Source of the DNA: CAZNUP01 sp964609775
GTDB taxonomy: Bacteria; Patescibacteriota; Microgenomatia; JAMCZE01
Assembly: GCA_964609775.1 (NCBI GenBank)
Contig: CAZSSJ010000007.1
Span: forward strand, 1-44,366
Reading direction: 5' to 3'
Length of the DNA: 44,366 bases
The translations under genes were made by a program, and so were the position numbers. The notes under the pieces are model-generated. The model ran no database searches and was not told where the DNA came from. It worked only from the letters and a program-made list of their open reading frames with translations. Of this stretch, positions 37,518 to 44,333 are shown piece by piece; within the stretch, counting starts at the first letter, position 1, and every line of letters begins with the position of its first letter.

Positions 37518-38447
37518 ATGAGCACTATAGCAGAAGAGGAAAATCGAATCAAGAAGGACAAATCCGGCGCCAGGAAGACTGCGGCGAACCAGCCGGCAGC
37601 CAGGTTTTGGCAAACGCCGCTTAAAACCGCAAGCAGCGCGTTGCGGTTTTTCCTGGTCTTGAAAAACTCCATTGTTTTCAGTTTAGCATTTGTTTTTTTG
37701 GTTTTGATTTCAAGCTCTTTTGCTACTAAAGAAGTTTGGGCCGACCCCCCAACATGTCCGGGGTCGGAATCATGGAGGACACCGAGTATTATGAGTACAA
37801 GTTATTGTTGTGTGAACGATTTTCAACTTGCAGGCTGCACAGGAAGTCCAGCAACTTGCGGAACCGGATATTATGCTGATTCCTCTTACAGTGAATGTCA
37901 ACCAATAGAGGCGGGTTGCGTACCTTCTTTCTGTGATTGCGATAAAATCAGCACGCAAAATACAAGTTGTGATTCATCCAAGGAATGCACTATTAGTCAG
38001 CGACCATTTGGAACAGGTGTCAAGTTTAAATGTGCACCGCTACGGAATCCAACACCCGCTCCCAAAACACCATCTCCTGAACCTCCTAAAGCTGCCCCTA
38101 TCCAGCCTGTCACAAAGACAGGAGAGGGAGCAGTGGGGGGAATTCCGCTGCCAAGCAGTTGGCTGGGAAGTGTTGGGGCGGGGTTATTGCCAACAGGAGA
38201 TATTGATTTTGTTACCGGAAAAGTGGTTCCGTTTGTCATCAACATTCTTCTTTTCCTGACCATTATCCTTTCCCTTATCTTTCTTCTTTTGGGAGGAATT
38301 AGCTGGAGCACGAGCGGCGGGGATAAGGAGGGACTGGCCAAAGCCAAGGCGACGGTGACTTATGCAGTTATAGGCTTGGTTTTGGGGGTGGGATCGTTTA
38401 TAATACTGAAAGTTCTAGGATATTTGTTAGGAGTGAAACTTATATAG
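37518..38447 (+). CDS. Exported Cys-rich protein with VirB2-like C-terminus, 2
   Basis: A 309-residue protein: an N-terminal polar stretch of about 50 residues, a helix ending in a likely signal cleavage region (SSSFATKEVWADPP), a Cys-rich domain (about 85-175), a proline-rich linker (PTPAPKTPSPEPPKAAP), and the two-helix module with loop GGISWSTSGGDKEGLAKAKATVTYA. The start is supported by AAGGGAG 6 nt upstream, one of the few real ribosome sites in the window. A later start nearer the helix (about 37669) would give a more typical signal peptide. Probably a pilin-like membrane component. Confidence 0.82.
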   Translation: MSTIAEEENRIKKDKSGARKTAANQPAARFWQTPLKTASSALRFFLVLKNSIVFSLAFVFLVLISSSFATKEVWADPPTCPGSESWRTPSIMSTSYCCVNDFQLAGCTGSPATCGTGYYADSSYSECQPIEAGCVPSFCDCDKISTQNTSCDSSKECTISQRPFGTGVKFKCAPLRNPTPAPKTPSPEPPKAAPIQPVTKTGEGAVGGIPLPSSWLGSVGAGLLPTGDIDFVTGKVVPFVINILLFLTIILSLIFLLLGGISWSTSGGDKEGLAKAKATVTYAVIGLVLGVGSFIILKVLGYLLGVKLI

Positions 38448-38462
38448 CTCTTGAACGGAAGC

Positions 38463-38503
38463 TTGACAAGCCAAAATAAAAGTGTTCAACTGAATGTGTT
38501 GAA
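38463..38503 (+). promoter_or_regulatory. Promoter region of VirB2-like gene 3
   Basis: TTGACA (38463-38468) is followed at 17 nt by the weak -10 TCAACT (38486-38491). TTCAAC (38485-38490) and GTTGAA (38498-38503) form an inverted repeat over the presumed start point. The transcript would have a leader of about 40 nt ending in a strong GGAGGTG ribosome site. Confidence 0.45.
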
Positions 38504-38522
38504 GCTTTAAAAATTGCTTTTG

Positions 38523-38530
38523 GGGGAGGT
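38523..38530 (+). promoter_or_regulatory. Strong Shine-Dalgarno site
   Basis: GGGAGGTG lies 6 nt before the ATG at 38537. It stands out because most genes here have none, and suggests high expression of this pilin-like gene. Confidence 0.7.
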
Positions 38531-38536
38531 GAAAAA

Positions 38537-39058
38537 ATGAATAGATTTTCTAAATTATTCGCAGGAGCCGTAGCTGGGTTGTCGGGAGTCGTTTTTGCCG
38601 TTACGCAGGCATTTGCAGCCATCTCTCTCAATCCCTGTGATACCAGCCAAACTGGTTTCCAGGTTCCTTGTTTTCAAGACATAGGCCAAGTAGTCACTTT
38701 TGCCATAAATACACTTTTGTTCGTATCTTTTATTGCAGCATTGGTTTTCTTGATTATTGGAGGTATTCGTTGGATTATGAGTGGAGGCGACAAAGAGGGA
38801 ACGGCTAAAGCAAAGGGTACGGTGACCTCAGCCCTCATTGGTCTGGTTGTTGTTTTGGGAGCCTGGGTACTCGTTAATGTTGCTTTACAGCTTTTGACGG
38901 GGAAGACCTTGAGCACTTTGACTTTACCAAGCTTGCAAGAGACTGGTGTGGGTACAAGTACAGGTACAGGTACAGGTACGCAGTGTGTTGTTACGATTGG
39001 GGGGAACGATTATCCTGGTCACTATAGTCTTAACACTGGACAGTGTGTTCGAGATTAA
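38537..39058 (+). CDS. VirB2/TrbC-like pilin candidate, 3
   Basis: A 173-residue protein: signal peptide (FAGAVAGLSGVVFAVTQAFA), a short external segment with two Cys, then two helices flanking the loop GGIRWIMSGGDKEGTAKAKG, then a TSTGTGTGT linker encoded by a GGTACA repeat, and a small C-terminal two-Cys domain. Size, signal peptide and helix pair fit a VirB2-type pilin best among the four paralogs. The strong ribosome site and downstream terminator (39088-39109) suggest an abundant protein. Confidence 0.87.
   Translation: MNRFSKLFAGAVAGLSGVVFAVTQAFAAISLNPCDTSQTGFQVPCFQDIGQVVTFAINTLLFVSFIAALVFLIIGGIRWIMSGGDKEGTAKAKGTVTSALIGLVVVLGAWVLVNVALQLLTGKTLSTLTLPSLQETGVGTSTGTGTGTQCVVTIGGNDYPGHYSLNTGQCVRD
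38948..38978 (+). repeat. GGTACA hexanucleotide repeat
   Basis: About five units of GGTACA/AGTACA encode Thr-Gly/Ser pairs in the linker of the pilin-like protein. As a hexamer, unit gain or loss would alter linker length without changing frame. Confidence 0.75.
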
Positions 39059-39087
39059 ACTAATTCTTCGAAAGAATGAATTGTTTA

Positions 39088-39109
39088 CCCGCCCGGAAGG
39101 GCGGGTTTT
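39088..39109 (+). terminator. Intrinsic terminator after VirB2-like gene 3
   Basis: CCCGCCC (39088-39094), loop GGAA, GGGCGGG (39099-39105), then TTTT. A strong seven-pair stem 30 nt after the stop codon. Confidence 0.85.
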
Positions 39110-39112
39110 CGT

Positions 39113-39265
39113 GCCCCGCGCGAAGCTTGGCGAAGTGGGGTGATGGCTGGAGTGTGTACTTGACGGCATACACGTCGTGCATGGCTCGAACATGAACGGA
39201 GGAGGATTGCGCCCCGCGAAGCTTGAGTAAAGGAGAGTGGAGGTTTTTTATGTTACAATTATTTT
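39113..39265 (+). other. Structured non-coding stretch with a direct repeat
   Basis: No convincing gene. GCCCCGCG-CGAAGCTTGG (39113-39130) is nearly repeated as GCCCCGCGAAGCTTGA (39211-39226). The first copy can fold through CCCC/GGGG and CGC/GCG arms. GACG/CGTC and GTGT/ACAC hairpins lie between the copies. TACAAT (39254-39259) is a possible -10 box for the tRNA-like element, with a predicted start near 39266. Confidence 0.5.
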
Positions 39266-39270
39266 GGTAT

Positions 39271-39338
39271 GGGCCTGCTCCGGTGAGGCGTTTGGCCTGT
39301 CAAGTTGAGCGGCAGGGGTTCGACTCCCCTCAGGTCCA
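39271..39338 (+). tRNA. tRNA-Asp(GTC)-like element with short D-arm
   Basis: Acceptor stem GGGCCTG (39271-39277) pairs with CAGGTCC (39331-39337), discriminator A. T-arm: AGGGG, loop TTCGACT, CCCCT. Anticodon arm: TTGGC, loop CTGTCAA with anticodon GTC, GTTGA (pairing with three wobbles). The D region is only about 14 nt and forms at most a two-pair stem, so the whole is 68 nt instead of about 75. The acceptor helix is extended outward by five further pairs (GGTAT with ATACC). CCA is not encoded. It could be a noncanonical tRNA, a decayed one, or a tRNA-like domain of another RNA. Confidence 0.5.
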
Positions 39339-39345
39339 TACCCTC

Positions 39346-39374
39346 TTGACAGAAAATGATGGAAGCGGTATACT
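39346..39374 (+). promoter_or_regulatory. Near-consensus promoter after the tRNA-like element
   Basis: TTGACA (39346-39351), 17 nt, TATACT (39369-39374). The predicted start is near 39381, about 65 nt before an intrinsic terminator, so it would make a short RNA or a leader for the gene at 39470. Confidence 0.75.
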
Positions 39375-39380
39375 TATATT

Positions 39381-39447
39381 TGACAGGTCGAGCGCTATTG
39401 CACCGGAGTGCCACTCATCAAAATTCCCGCTTCAAAGGCGGGTTTTT
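39381..39447 (+). ncRNA. Predicted small RNA or attenuator leader
   Basis: A segment of about 67 nt between a strong promoter and an intrinsic terminator, with no credible reading frame. GCAC-CGGA-GTGC or GAGT-GCC-ACTC hairpins can form upstream of the terminator stem as alternatives. Either a free small RNA or an attenuator controlling the pilin-like gene that starts 23 nt later. Confidence 0.5.
39426..39447 (+). terminator. Intrinsic terminator upstream of VirB2-like gene 4
   Basis: CCCGC (39426-39430), loop TTCAAAG, GCGGG (39438-39442), then five T. It lies between the promoter at 39346 and the start codon at 39470. Confidence 0.8.
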
Positions 39448-39469
39448 GTGTTTTAGGGTTTTCAAATTA

Positions 39470-39883
39470 ATGAAGAAGATAATACATCTAGTATCGTTGC
39501 TCTCTTTGTTTCTGCTTGCCTACGGTTCACCGCCTTTGGTCTTGGCGGATTTTAAGGAGGGAAACGGTTGCACTAAGATTGGAGCCGAGGGACAACCAGT
39601 GGATGCCCCATCACTTGCCTGTCTAGCCCAAGTGGTCGTGAATGTCATTGGCCTGGCTCTGGCTTTTTTGGGGTTTGTGACGCTGGTTTTTTTGCTCATC
39701 GGATCGATCAAATTCATCACGTCTCGGGGAGATCAAAAGGCCCTGCAGAGTGCGAAAAACACGATGACCTATGCAATTTTGGGGGCGGTGCTGGTTATCT
39801 TTGCTTTCTTTGCTATTAACACCGTGACCACTATGCTTGGGCTCCCTCCAATTCTTTCCAGTTTCACGCTTTACCAGCCTTGA
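39470..39883 (+). CDS. VirB2/TrbC-like pilin candidate, 4
   Basis: A 137-residue protein: signal peptide (MKKIIHLVSLLSLFLLAYGS), a short mature N-terminus with two Cys (NGCTKIG, LACLAQ), then two helices around the loop GSIKFITSRGDQKALQSAKN, matching SGGDKEG-x2-KAK of the paralogs. Its small size is close to VirB2 pilins. The ATG at 39470 is chosen because the signal peptide begins there. Readthrough of the terminator at 39426 would be needed if the promoter at 39346 is used. Confidence 0.85.
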   Translation: MKKIIHLVSLLSLFLLAYGSPPLVLADFKEGNGCTKIGAEGQPVDAPSLACLAQVVVNVIGLALAFLGFVTLVFLLIGSIKFITSRGDQKALQSAKNTMTYAILGAVLVIFAFFAINTVTTMLGLPPILSSFTLYQP

Positions 39884-39909
39884 CTTTAACCTCGAAGGTG
39901 TGTCATTCT
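39880..39909 (+). promoter_or_regulatory. Promoter of the VirB6-like gene
   Basis: TTGACT (39880-39885), 18 nt, CATTCT (39904-39909), 7 nt, ATG (39917). Confidence 0.45.
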
Positions 39910-39916
39910 ATGTGGG

Positions 39917-40918
39917 ATGAAGAGAACTCTTATTGTAATTCTGCTTTTGGTTTTTCTGTTCTTACAAGCACCTCACAGCTACGCAGACTCTGGTATTGTT
40001 AGCCCAGGCACACAAGCTACGGTCCAACAGCAAAATTATGGCACTTGGTTTGCACCATCTCTCGATTCATATTTGAGAGACACTTGGGGGAGTTTTGGAA
40101 CCTCGGACAAAGCGGGAACGGGCACGCAAGACGGGCAGGACACAGGAAGGGGAAGTCGGGAAAGTGACGTGAACGCAGCCAAATGGGCGTCGATGATGGT
40201 GTCGTATGACGGTTTTGCTCTTGGATGTCTGTCAGCCCAGTGCGGCTCGGTGGCAAACGGAGCTCCGCTGGGGGCTTCTGGTTTCTTTGCCCGCGGAATT
40301 GACGCCATGATGACCAACCGACCAGCATCATCGATTGAGTATATCGCTTACCTTGGAAACAAACTGCATGTCCCGGGGACGCCGAATGTGGCCTATGCGG
40401 CCGACGGAGGATTGGGATTCACGAGACTTTCGCCGATCCTGCCGATTTGGACGGTGACGCGGAATTTGGCCTATCTCGTCTTTGCGGTCGTTTTCATTGT
40501 CATTGGGGTGATGATCATGACCAGACAGAAGATTGATCCCAAGACTGTCGCTTCAGTTCAGAACGCGCTGCCGAAGGTTATCATGGCGCTCATTTTGGTC
40601 ACTTTTTCCTACGCGATTGCTGGTTTTCTCATCGACATTATGTACGTGGCTTTGGCACTGGTAGTAACTCTGGCGGGGTCAATAAGTCCGTCTATTGCCG
40701 ACCACGGGAAAACAATTTTGAGTAAAAATATTTTCGCGACCGTCTTTGACATCACAGGATTTTTCAATATCACCGGCGGGGTTTTTGGGGCGGTGCAAAA
40801 CATCACGGCAAGTTTTCTCGGCCCAGGAGGGGGTACTGTGCTTCAAGGGACTCCGGCCGAGCAAGCGGGGAAAACAGCGGGGCGATTGCTTTTGTGGTGG
40901 TGGCGATTGCTCTGCTGA
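39917..40918 (+). CDS. VirB6/TrbL-like membrane protein, N-terminal part (frameshifted)
   Basis: Residues 1-333 of a polytopic protein: signal peptide (MKRTLIVILLLVFLFLQAPH), an external domain of about 150 residues, then helices from about 175 (WTVTRNLAYLVFAVVFIVIGVMIM, IMALILVTFSYAIAGFLIDI). After GTPAEQAGKTAG the frame runs into a non-membrane tail (RLLLWWWRLLC) and stops, while the -1 frame continues with membrane helices. The break lies at the G4A4 run 40867-40874. VirB6/TrbL proteins form the inner-membrane channel of type IV secretion systems. The whole gene would be about 39917-41430 (about 504 residues). Confidence 0.8.
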   Translation: MKRTLIVILLLVFLFLQAPHSYADSGIVSPGTQATVQQQNYGTWFAPSLDSYLRDTWGSFGTSDKAGTGTQDGQDTGRGSRESDVNAAKWASMMVSYDGFALGCLSAQCGSVANGAPLGASGFFARGIDAMMTNRPASSIEYIAYLGNKLHVPGTPNVAYAADGGLGFTRLSPILPIWTVTRNLAYLVFAVVFIVIGVMIMTRQKIDPKTVASVQNALPKVIMALILVTFSYAIAGFLIDIMYVALALVVTLAGSISPSIADHGKTILSKNIFATVFDITGFFNITGGVFGAVQNITASFLGPGGGTVLQGTPAEQAGKTAGRLLLWWWRLLC

Positions 40919-41430
40919 TTGCGGTTTTTCGCACCTGGCTGGCGCTTCTCGGAGCCTATGCCAACATCATTCTCGGCGTCATTTTTGCCCCGTTGCGGCT
41001 CATGATGGACGCCATTCCCGGGCAAAACCAATTCAGCGCCTGGTTGCGGGACATGGTGGCCAATCTTCTGGCTTTCCCGCTGGTCCTCATTCTCATTTTG
41101 ATCGGAGAGATCATTATTCAAGCCGGTCATGACACGACGGGAGGGTTTGCCCCCCCACTGATTGGAGGAAGTGATCTGACGGAAATGGCTGCCATTGTGG
41201 GCTTGGGAATCCTGTTGACGATTCCCAAGGCCGTCAGCATTCTTCAGGAAGCTCTGAAGACCCCACCGTTTAAGTTTGGAAGTGCGTGGATGGAGTCCAT
41301 GCAACCCCCTGCTAATACAACTAGGGGCTTCGTTGCAGGAGGACTACCTTTCTTAACAACACAGCCTAGTGGTGCTAGGCGTGCAATTCTTCAAGGACTG
41401 GCTTCAGTTATCGCCCCAGGTAGACGCTGA
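40876..41430 (+). CDS. VirB6/TrbL-like membrane protein, C-terminal part (-1 frame)
   Basis: This is the continuation of the gene at 39917 in the -1 frame: SGAIAFVVVAIALLIAVFRT, then YANIILGVIFAPLRLMMDAI, the loop PGQNQFSAWLRDMVANLL, and more helices to about 41250. It ends in a short polar tail. A GTG at 40894 could start it alone, but this would leave the protein beginning inside a helix, so a split of one gene is more likely. It converges with the 730-residue gene, 8 nt apart. Confidence 0.8.
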   Translation, partial: SGAIAFVVVAIALLIAVFRTWLALLGAYANIILGVIFAPLRLMMDAIPGQNQFSAWLRDMVANLLAFPLVLILILIGEIIIQAGHDTTGGFAPPLIGGSDLTEMAAIVGLGILLTIPKAVSILQEALKTPPFKFGSAWMESMQPPANTTRGFVAGGLPFLTTQPSGARRAILQGLASVIAPGRR

Positions 41431-41437
41431 TGTCAAT

Positions 41438-43630
41438 TTACCACCGTATAATCCCAAAAAACTTTGGAGCTATTCCAACGTATTTTTCTAAAAAATTAAA
41501 TTCTTCTGGCAATAATAAGCCTGATGTTTGAATTGGTGTAGCAAAATTGTCATCATAATTAACTTCCAATCTATTCCTAGCTCTAGCTTCGGCGCTTGCT
41601 TCATATACCAATCGTTGGGTCCGGGGAACGCCTTTTTTCATTCCCGGGAGGCGACGGCCTTCAGGATTGATTTCTGAAATGAGTCCAATTGCAAACCAGG
41701 TCCAAGGGCTTTCCCAAGGACGAGCTTTTCTTACATCGCGAGGAAACTCGTCGCCCCAAACATTTTGAAAGGCTTTATTAATACTTTTGGGTCCATCTCC
41801 GTCCATTAATTTTAATGTTATATCTTTCGTGGTACAGACCGAGTAGGCCTTTAAAGAACGAAGTAGGCCAAGGAGAAAGCCAGTTGAATAACTCTCATCT
41901 GGCAGGGTGTCCCATAACATTCGATGGAAAGGAATACCTCTTCTGAGTTCTTCAAAAATTGTGCGAGTTTCTATTTTGTCTCCATTCGGTTTTGTTCCCT
42001 GTTCTAAAGTGTCAATTTTAGCCCTCCGCATCCAACCTTTGCCACTTTTCTCAGGAAAGTGAAACAGGGAAGCATCAGGACCACTGGGTTTATCTCCACC
42101 CGCTTCTCTGACAACGCGAAATGCCAAGCGCAGCAATTTCTGGATATCACCGGAATCTAAAGCCCCTTCAGCCCAGACGGTATTTAATTCGGCAGCTTCT
42201 CCGGTTTCAATTATTAGCCGACGGGTAATGAGTTCGGCATCGGTGCTTCCGGAAAGAAAGGCAATCACATGTTGTGCCCACGAACGTTCCCGGTTGTCCA
42301 TCTCCTCAGTGAGAGGGTTTTTACCAAAAAGTTCTTTCAGGGAAAATCTTTGATCGTCAGGGGCATTTTTCACCTTATCTTGAAATTCCTTTTGATTTTG
42401 ATTGGCTTTGATATTTGCGGGGAGAGTATCAAAAAATCGCTTGATGTCTTCGGCCCTAATACCATCTCGCTCCAGATAAGTTGGAACGCCTTCTGATTTA
42501 ATGAGGTCGGTTTTTAAATCAGCCAAACTTTCCTGGGCCTCTTGGATTAACTGATCTCTCTCTGGTGTCGTGATGGGATCAACCTGAAACCTGGCCCGTT
42601 CTAGGTCCGCAACTCGGGGATCCAAGTGTCTTAAATATTCAACAAGCTGCCAAGGAAGGTTTCTGTTTAACTTCCTTTTTTCCATATCTTCCGCGGCTGA
42701 TCCTTTCTTGCGGGCATCCTTTACTCTATCTTGATCTTCTTTAGATAGAATGTATGGACACATAGCTAGCCTGTCTGCTTCAGCCCATTTTCCTAAGAAA
42801 TTGACATAAAGATTAACTGCCCGACTTATTTGCCAAGACAATGAAACTCCCTCTCCCGAGGGGAGTGTTTCGGTGGTTTTAGCCAGATTAGAGAGGCTTA
42901 AAGGAGTATTGATTGCCGACTTAGTCTCGAGAACATAGATCGGATAGCCGGCGTCAATTTTGGTTATTAGTTTACCGAGGCTTTCTTCGCTTCCGTTTGC
43001 TTTTTTATACTGTTCGAAAACATCGTGGACATTCTCTCTGGCATTAGCTTCATCAATTAGTTTTTGAGTCAGGTCGGGTTTTTTTACTCGGGCAATAATA
43101 TTAGCAATTTCTGGTTGGGCGTACCATTTAAACTGCTTGTATTGTGTTTCACCATATTCCTCTTTTTTTCTGATTTCTTCACGGACTAAAGCTATGGCTT
43201 CATCGTCTTCTAGTGGCGCAAGGTATTCGGTAACCTTGATACTTAGTTTTAGAAGATAATGTTCAGCTTCCGGTGTGTAAGGAATTCTACCTTCTTGAAG
43301 TAGAGCTTGAAGTCGATCTAGTTGAACTCCATACCAATTAGGTGCCTGAACGGCATCAGGAGTGCTGTCAAAGACTTGAATAAACGTTGCTAATTGGTCT
43401 GTTGGGATTGGATCTCGTGTATCTCGTAGTTTCCAGTTATTCCCTCCGCCACTGGCTTCCGGTGCGCCTCTGTTGGTTAGTGCGACGTAAGTCGCAAGTT
43501 GGGTTTTATCGGGCGGGTGTCCGGAAATGTTATCCAAAAGCACGCGTCTAGCCCAAGTTCGTCCAGCCATCTGGACTTTATCTGGACGGATACTCTCTGC
43601 TTGTGAGCCTGAGTTTATCTCTGTGTTCAT
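41438..43630 (-). CDS. 730-residue soluble protein, family unknown
   Basis: A large protein without signal peptide or membrane helix, rich in charged and helical sequence with several Trp (AGRTWARRVLL, WYGVQLDRLQALL, RSWAQHVIAFL, WESPWTWFAIGLI). No nucleotide-binding or catalytic motif stands out. It faces the VirB6-like gene tail to tail. Many CPR genomes carry large helical proteins near their type IV secretion-like genes, but this is context only. The start is supported by a TAAAAT box 7 nt upstream. Confidence 0.85.
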   Translation of the reverse strand: MNTEINSGSQAESIRPDKVQMAGRTWARRVLLDNISGHPPDKTQLATYVALTNRGAPEASGGGNNWKLRDTRDPIPTDQLATFIQVFDSTPDAVQAPNWYGVQLDRLQALLQEGRIPYTPEAEHYLLKLSIKVTEYLAPLEDDEAIALVREEIRKKEEYGETQYKQFKWYAQPEIANIIARVKKPDLTQKLIDEANARENVHDVFEQYKKANGSEESLGKLITKIDAGYPIYVLETKSAINTPLSLSNLAKTTETLPSGEGVSLSWQISRAVNLYVNFLGKWAEADRLAMCPYILSKEDQDRVKDARKKGSAAEDMEKRKLNRNLPWQLVEYLRHLDPRVADLERARFQVDPITTPERDQLIQEAQESLADLKTDLIKSEGVPTYLERDGIRAEDIKRFFDTLPANIKANQNQKEFQDKVKNAPDDQRFSLKELFGKNPLTEEMDNRERSWAQHVIAFLSGSTDAELITRRLIIETGEAAELNTVWAEGALDSGDIQKLLRLAFRVVREAGGDKPSGPDASLFHFPEKSGKGWMRRAKIDTLEQGTKPNGDKIETRTIFEELRRGIPFHRMLWDTLPDESYSTGFLLGLLRSLKAYSVCTTKDITLKLMDGDGPKSINKAFQNVWGDEFPRDVRKARPWESPWTWFAIGLISEINPEGRRLPGMKKGVPRTQRLVYEASAEARARNRLEVNYDDNFATPIQTSGLLLPEEFNFLEKYVGIAPKFFGIIRW

Positions 43631-43637
43631 AGCTCAA

Positions 43638-43665
43638 ATTTTACATCATCTTCTTCTTTTCACAA
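43638..43665 (-). promoter_or_regulatory. Promoter of the 730-residue gene
   Basis: On the minus strand TTGTGA (43660-43665), 16 nt, TAAAAT (43638-43643), 7 nt, ATG (43630). The -35 overlaps the stop codon of the small frame upstream. Confidence 0.6.
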
Positions 43666-43785
43666 AATGAATAGTTCATTTGTTGCAACTTCAGACGTTG
43701 GAAGAGAGCCCTTTTGGACGACAATATCGTGAGCTGCCTGGGACATGATGCTCGTGCCAGGGCATTTTTCCGTTTGCGGGCTCAT
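43660..43785 (-). CDS. Possible 41-residue protein coupled to the RelE-type toxin
   Basis: A short frame beginning with MSPQTEKCPGTSIMSQ and ending in TNELFIL. Its ATG overlaps the toxin stop codon (ATGA at 43785-43782). It is not hydrophobic and I recognise no domain. The coupling is the main support; it may be the third member of the operon or a chance frame. Confidence 0.35.
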   Translation of the reverse strand: MSPQTEKCPGTSIMSQAAHDIVVQKGSLPTSEVATNELFIL

Positions 43786-44039
43786 TTCTTCCCCAGACCT
43801 TCGTCGTGGGGGCCGACGGCAAGAATTATGACTGTCTTTTCCTGAACTTCATAGGAGAATCGGTAATGAAGATCAATCCTGGCTTCGTATTCATTTGATC
43901 CCGATTTTTTCCTCGCCCGGAGCGAAGGGTGAAGAGAATTTTCTTTCAGGAAATTGAATTGTTTTGCAAGTTTGTTTTGGAGGTTCTGAGGAAGTTTTTC
44001 AATCTGCTTTTCCGCTGTCCTAGTCAAGACAATAGTCAT
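43782..44039 (-). CDS. RelE/ParE-family toxin
   Basis: An 85-residue protein of the RelE/ParE fold: TIVLTRTAEKQIEKLPQNLQ as the N-terminal helix pair, LRARKKSGSNEYEARIDLHY as the central strands, then RFSYEVQEKTVIILAVGPHD. RelE-type members cut mRNA on the ribosome and ParE-type members poison gyrase; the sequence alone does not decide. It overlaps the upstream antitoxin gene by four bases. Confidence 0.9.
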   Translation of the reverse strand: MTIVLTRTAEKQIEKLPQNLQNKLAKQFNFLKENSLHPSLRARKKSGSNEYEARIDLHYRFSYEVQEKTVIILAVGPHDEGLGKK

Positions 44040-44296
44040 CTTTTGTGGAGTTTAGCGAAATACTTATCAATATCATTTTTGTCCTTCAAAGTAACGTATT
44101 TTCCGGCGGCATAGTCTTCCCGGGACTTTTGTTCTTGTTCTTCCCACCAGGCGTCGGAGCCATATTTTGGGGGCATGGTGGAAAGGACCTTATCAATGAG
44201 CTTATCCAGCTGATTTCGCATGAGCTTAAGCTCCGAATAGAGATCTTCGGCCGTTAGAGTCCTGGCTTTGGAAGCGGGAACAGTGTTTCCGTTCAT
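44036..44296 (-). CDS. Antitoxin of the RelE/ParE-type pair
   Basis: An 86-residue acidic/helical protein (LTAEDLYSELKLMRNQLDKL, DAWWEEQEQKSREDYAAGKY) directly upstream of the toxin with an ATGA overlap. No standard RelB or Phd motif is certain, but position, size and overlap make the antitoxin role likely. The start is 6 nt behind a consensus TATAAT. Confidence 0.82.
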   Translation of the reverse strand: MNGNTVPASKARTLTAEDLYSELKLMRNQLDKLIDKVLSTMPPKYGSDAWWEEQEQKSREDYAAGKYVTLKDKNDIDKYFAKLHKR

Positions 44297-44302
44297 GAGG
44301 TT

Positions 44303-44308
44303 ATTATA
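44303..44308 (-). promoter_or_regulatory. -10 box of the RelE-type operon
   Basis: On the minus strand a perfect TATAAT ends 6 nt before the ATG at 44296. The weak -35 (ACTTAC) lies within the palindrome at 44315-44333. Confidence 0.6.
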
Positions 44309-44314
44309 TCATCA

Positions 44315-44333
44315 GGACTTACGCGGTAAGTCC
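44315..44333 (-). promoter_or_regulatory. Putative operator of the RelE-type operon
   Basis: GGACTTAC (44315-44322), GCG, GTAAGTCC (44326-44333): perfect 8-bp inverted arms covering the spacer and -35 region. Binding by the antitoxin would block transcription. A plus-strand terminator is less likely since the T-run starts several bases later. Confidence 0.5.

Noticed and set aside
39266..39450. tmRNA (ssrA)
   Set aside because: The acceptor strands are only about 54 nt apart and no tag reading frame or pseudoknot region lies between them.
39223..39456. Small protein gene across the tRNA-like element
   Set aside because: The frame runs through the tRNA-like structure, the promoter and the terminator and shows no protein-like composition.
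40894..41430. Independent gene starting at GTG 40894
   Set aside because: It would begin inside a transmembrane helix, and the -1 frame stays open with matching helix sequence upstream; a frameshifted single gene explains it better.
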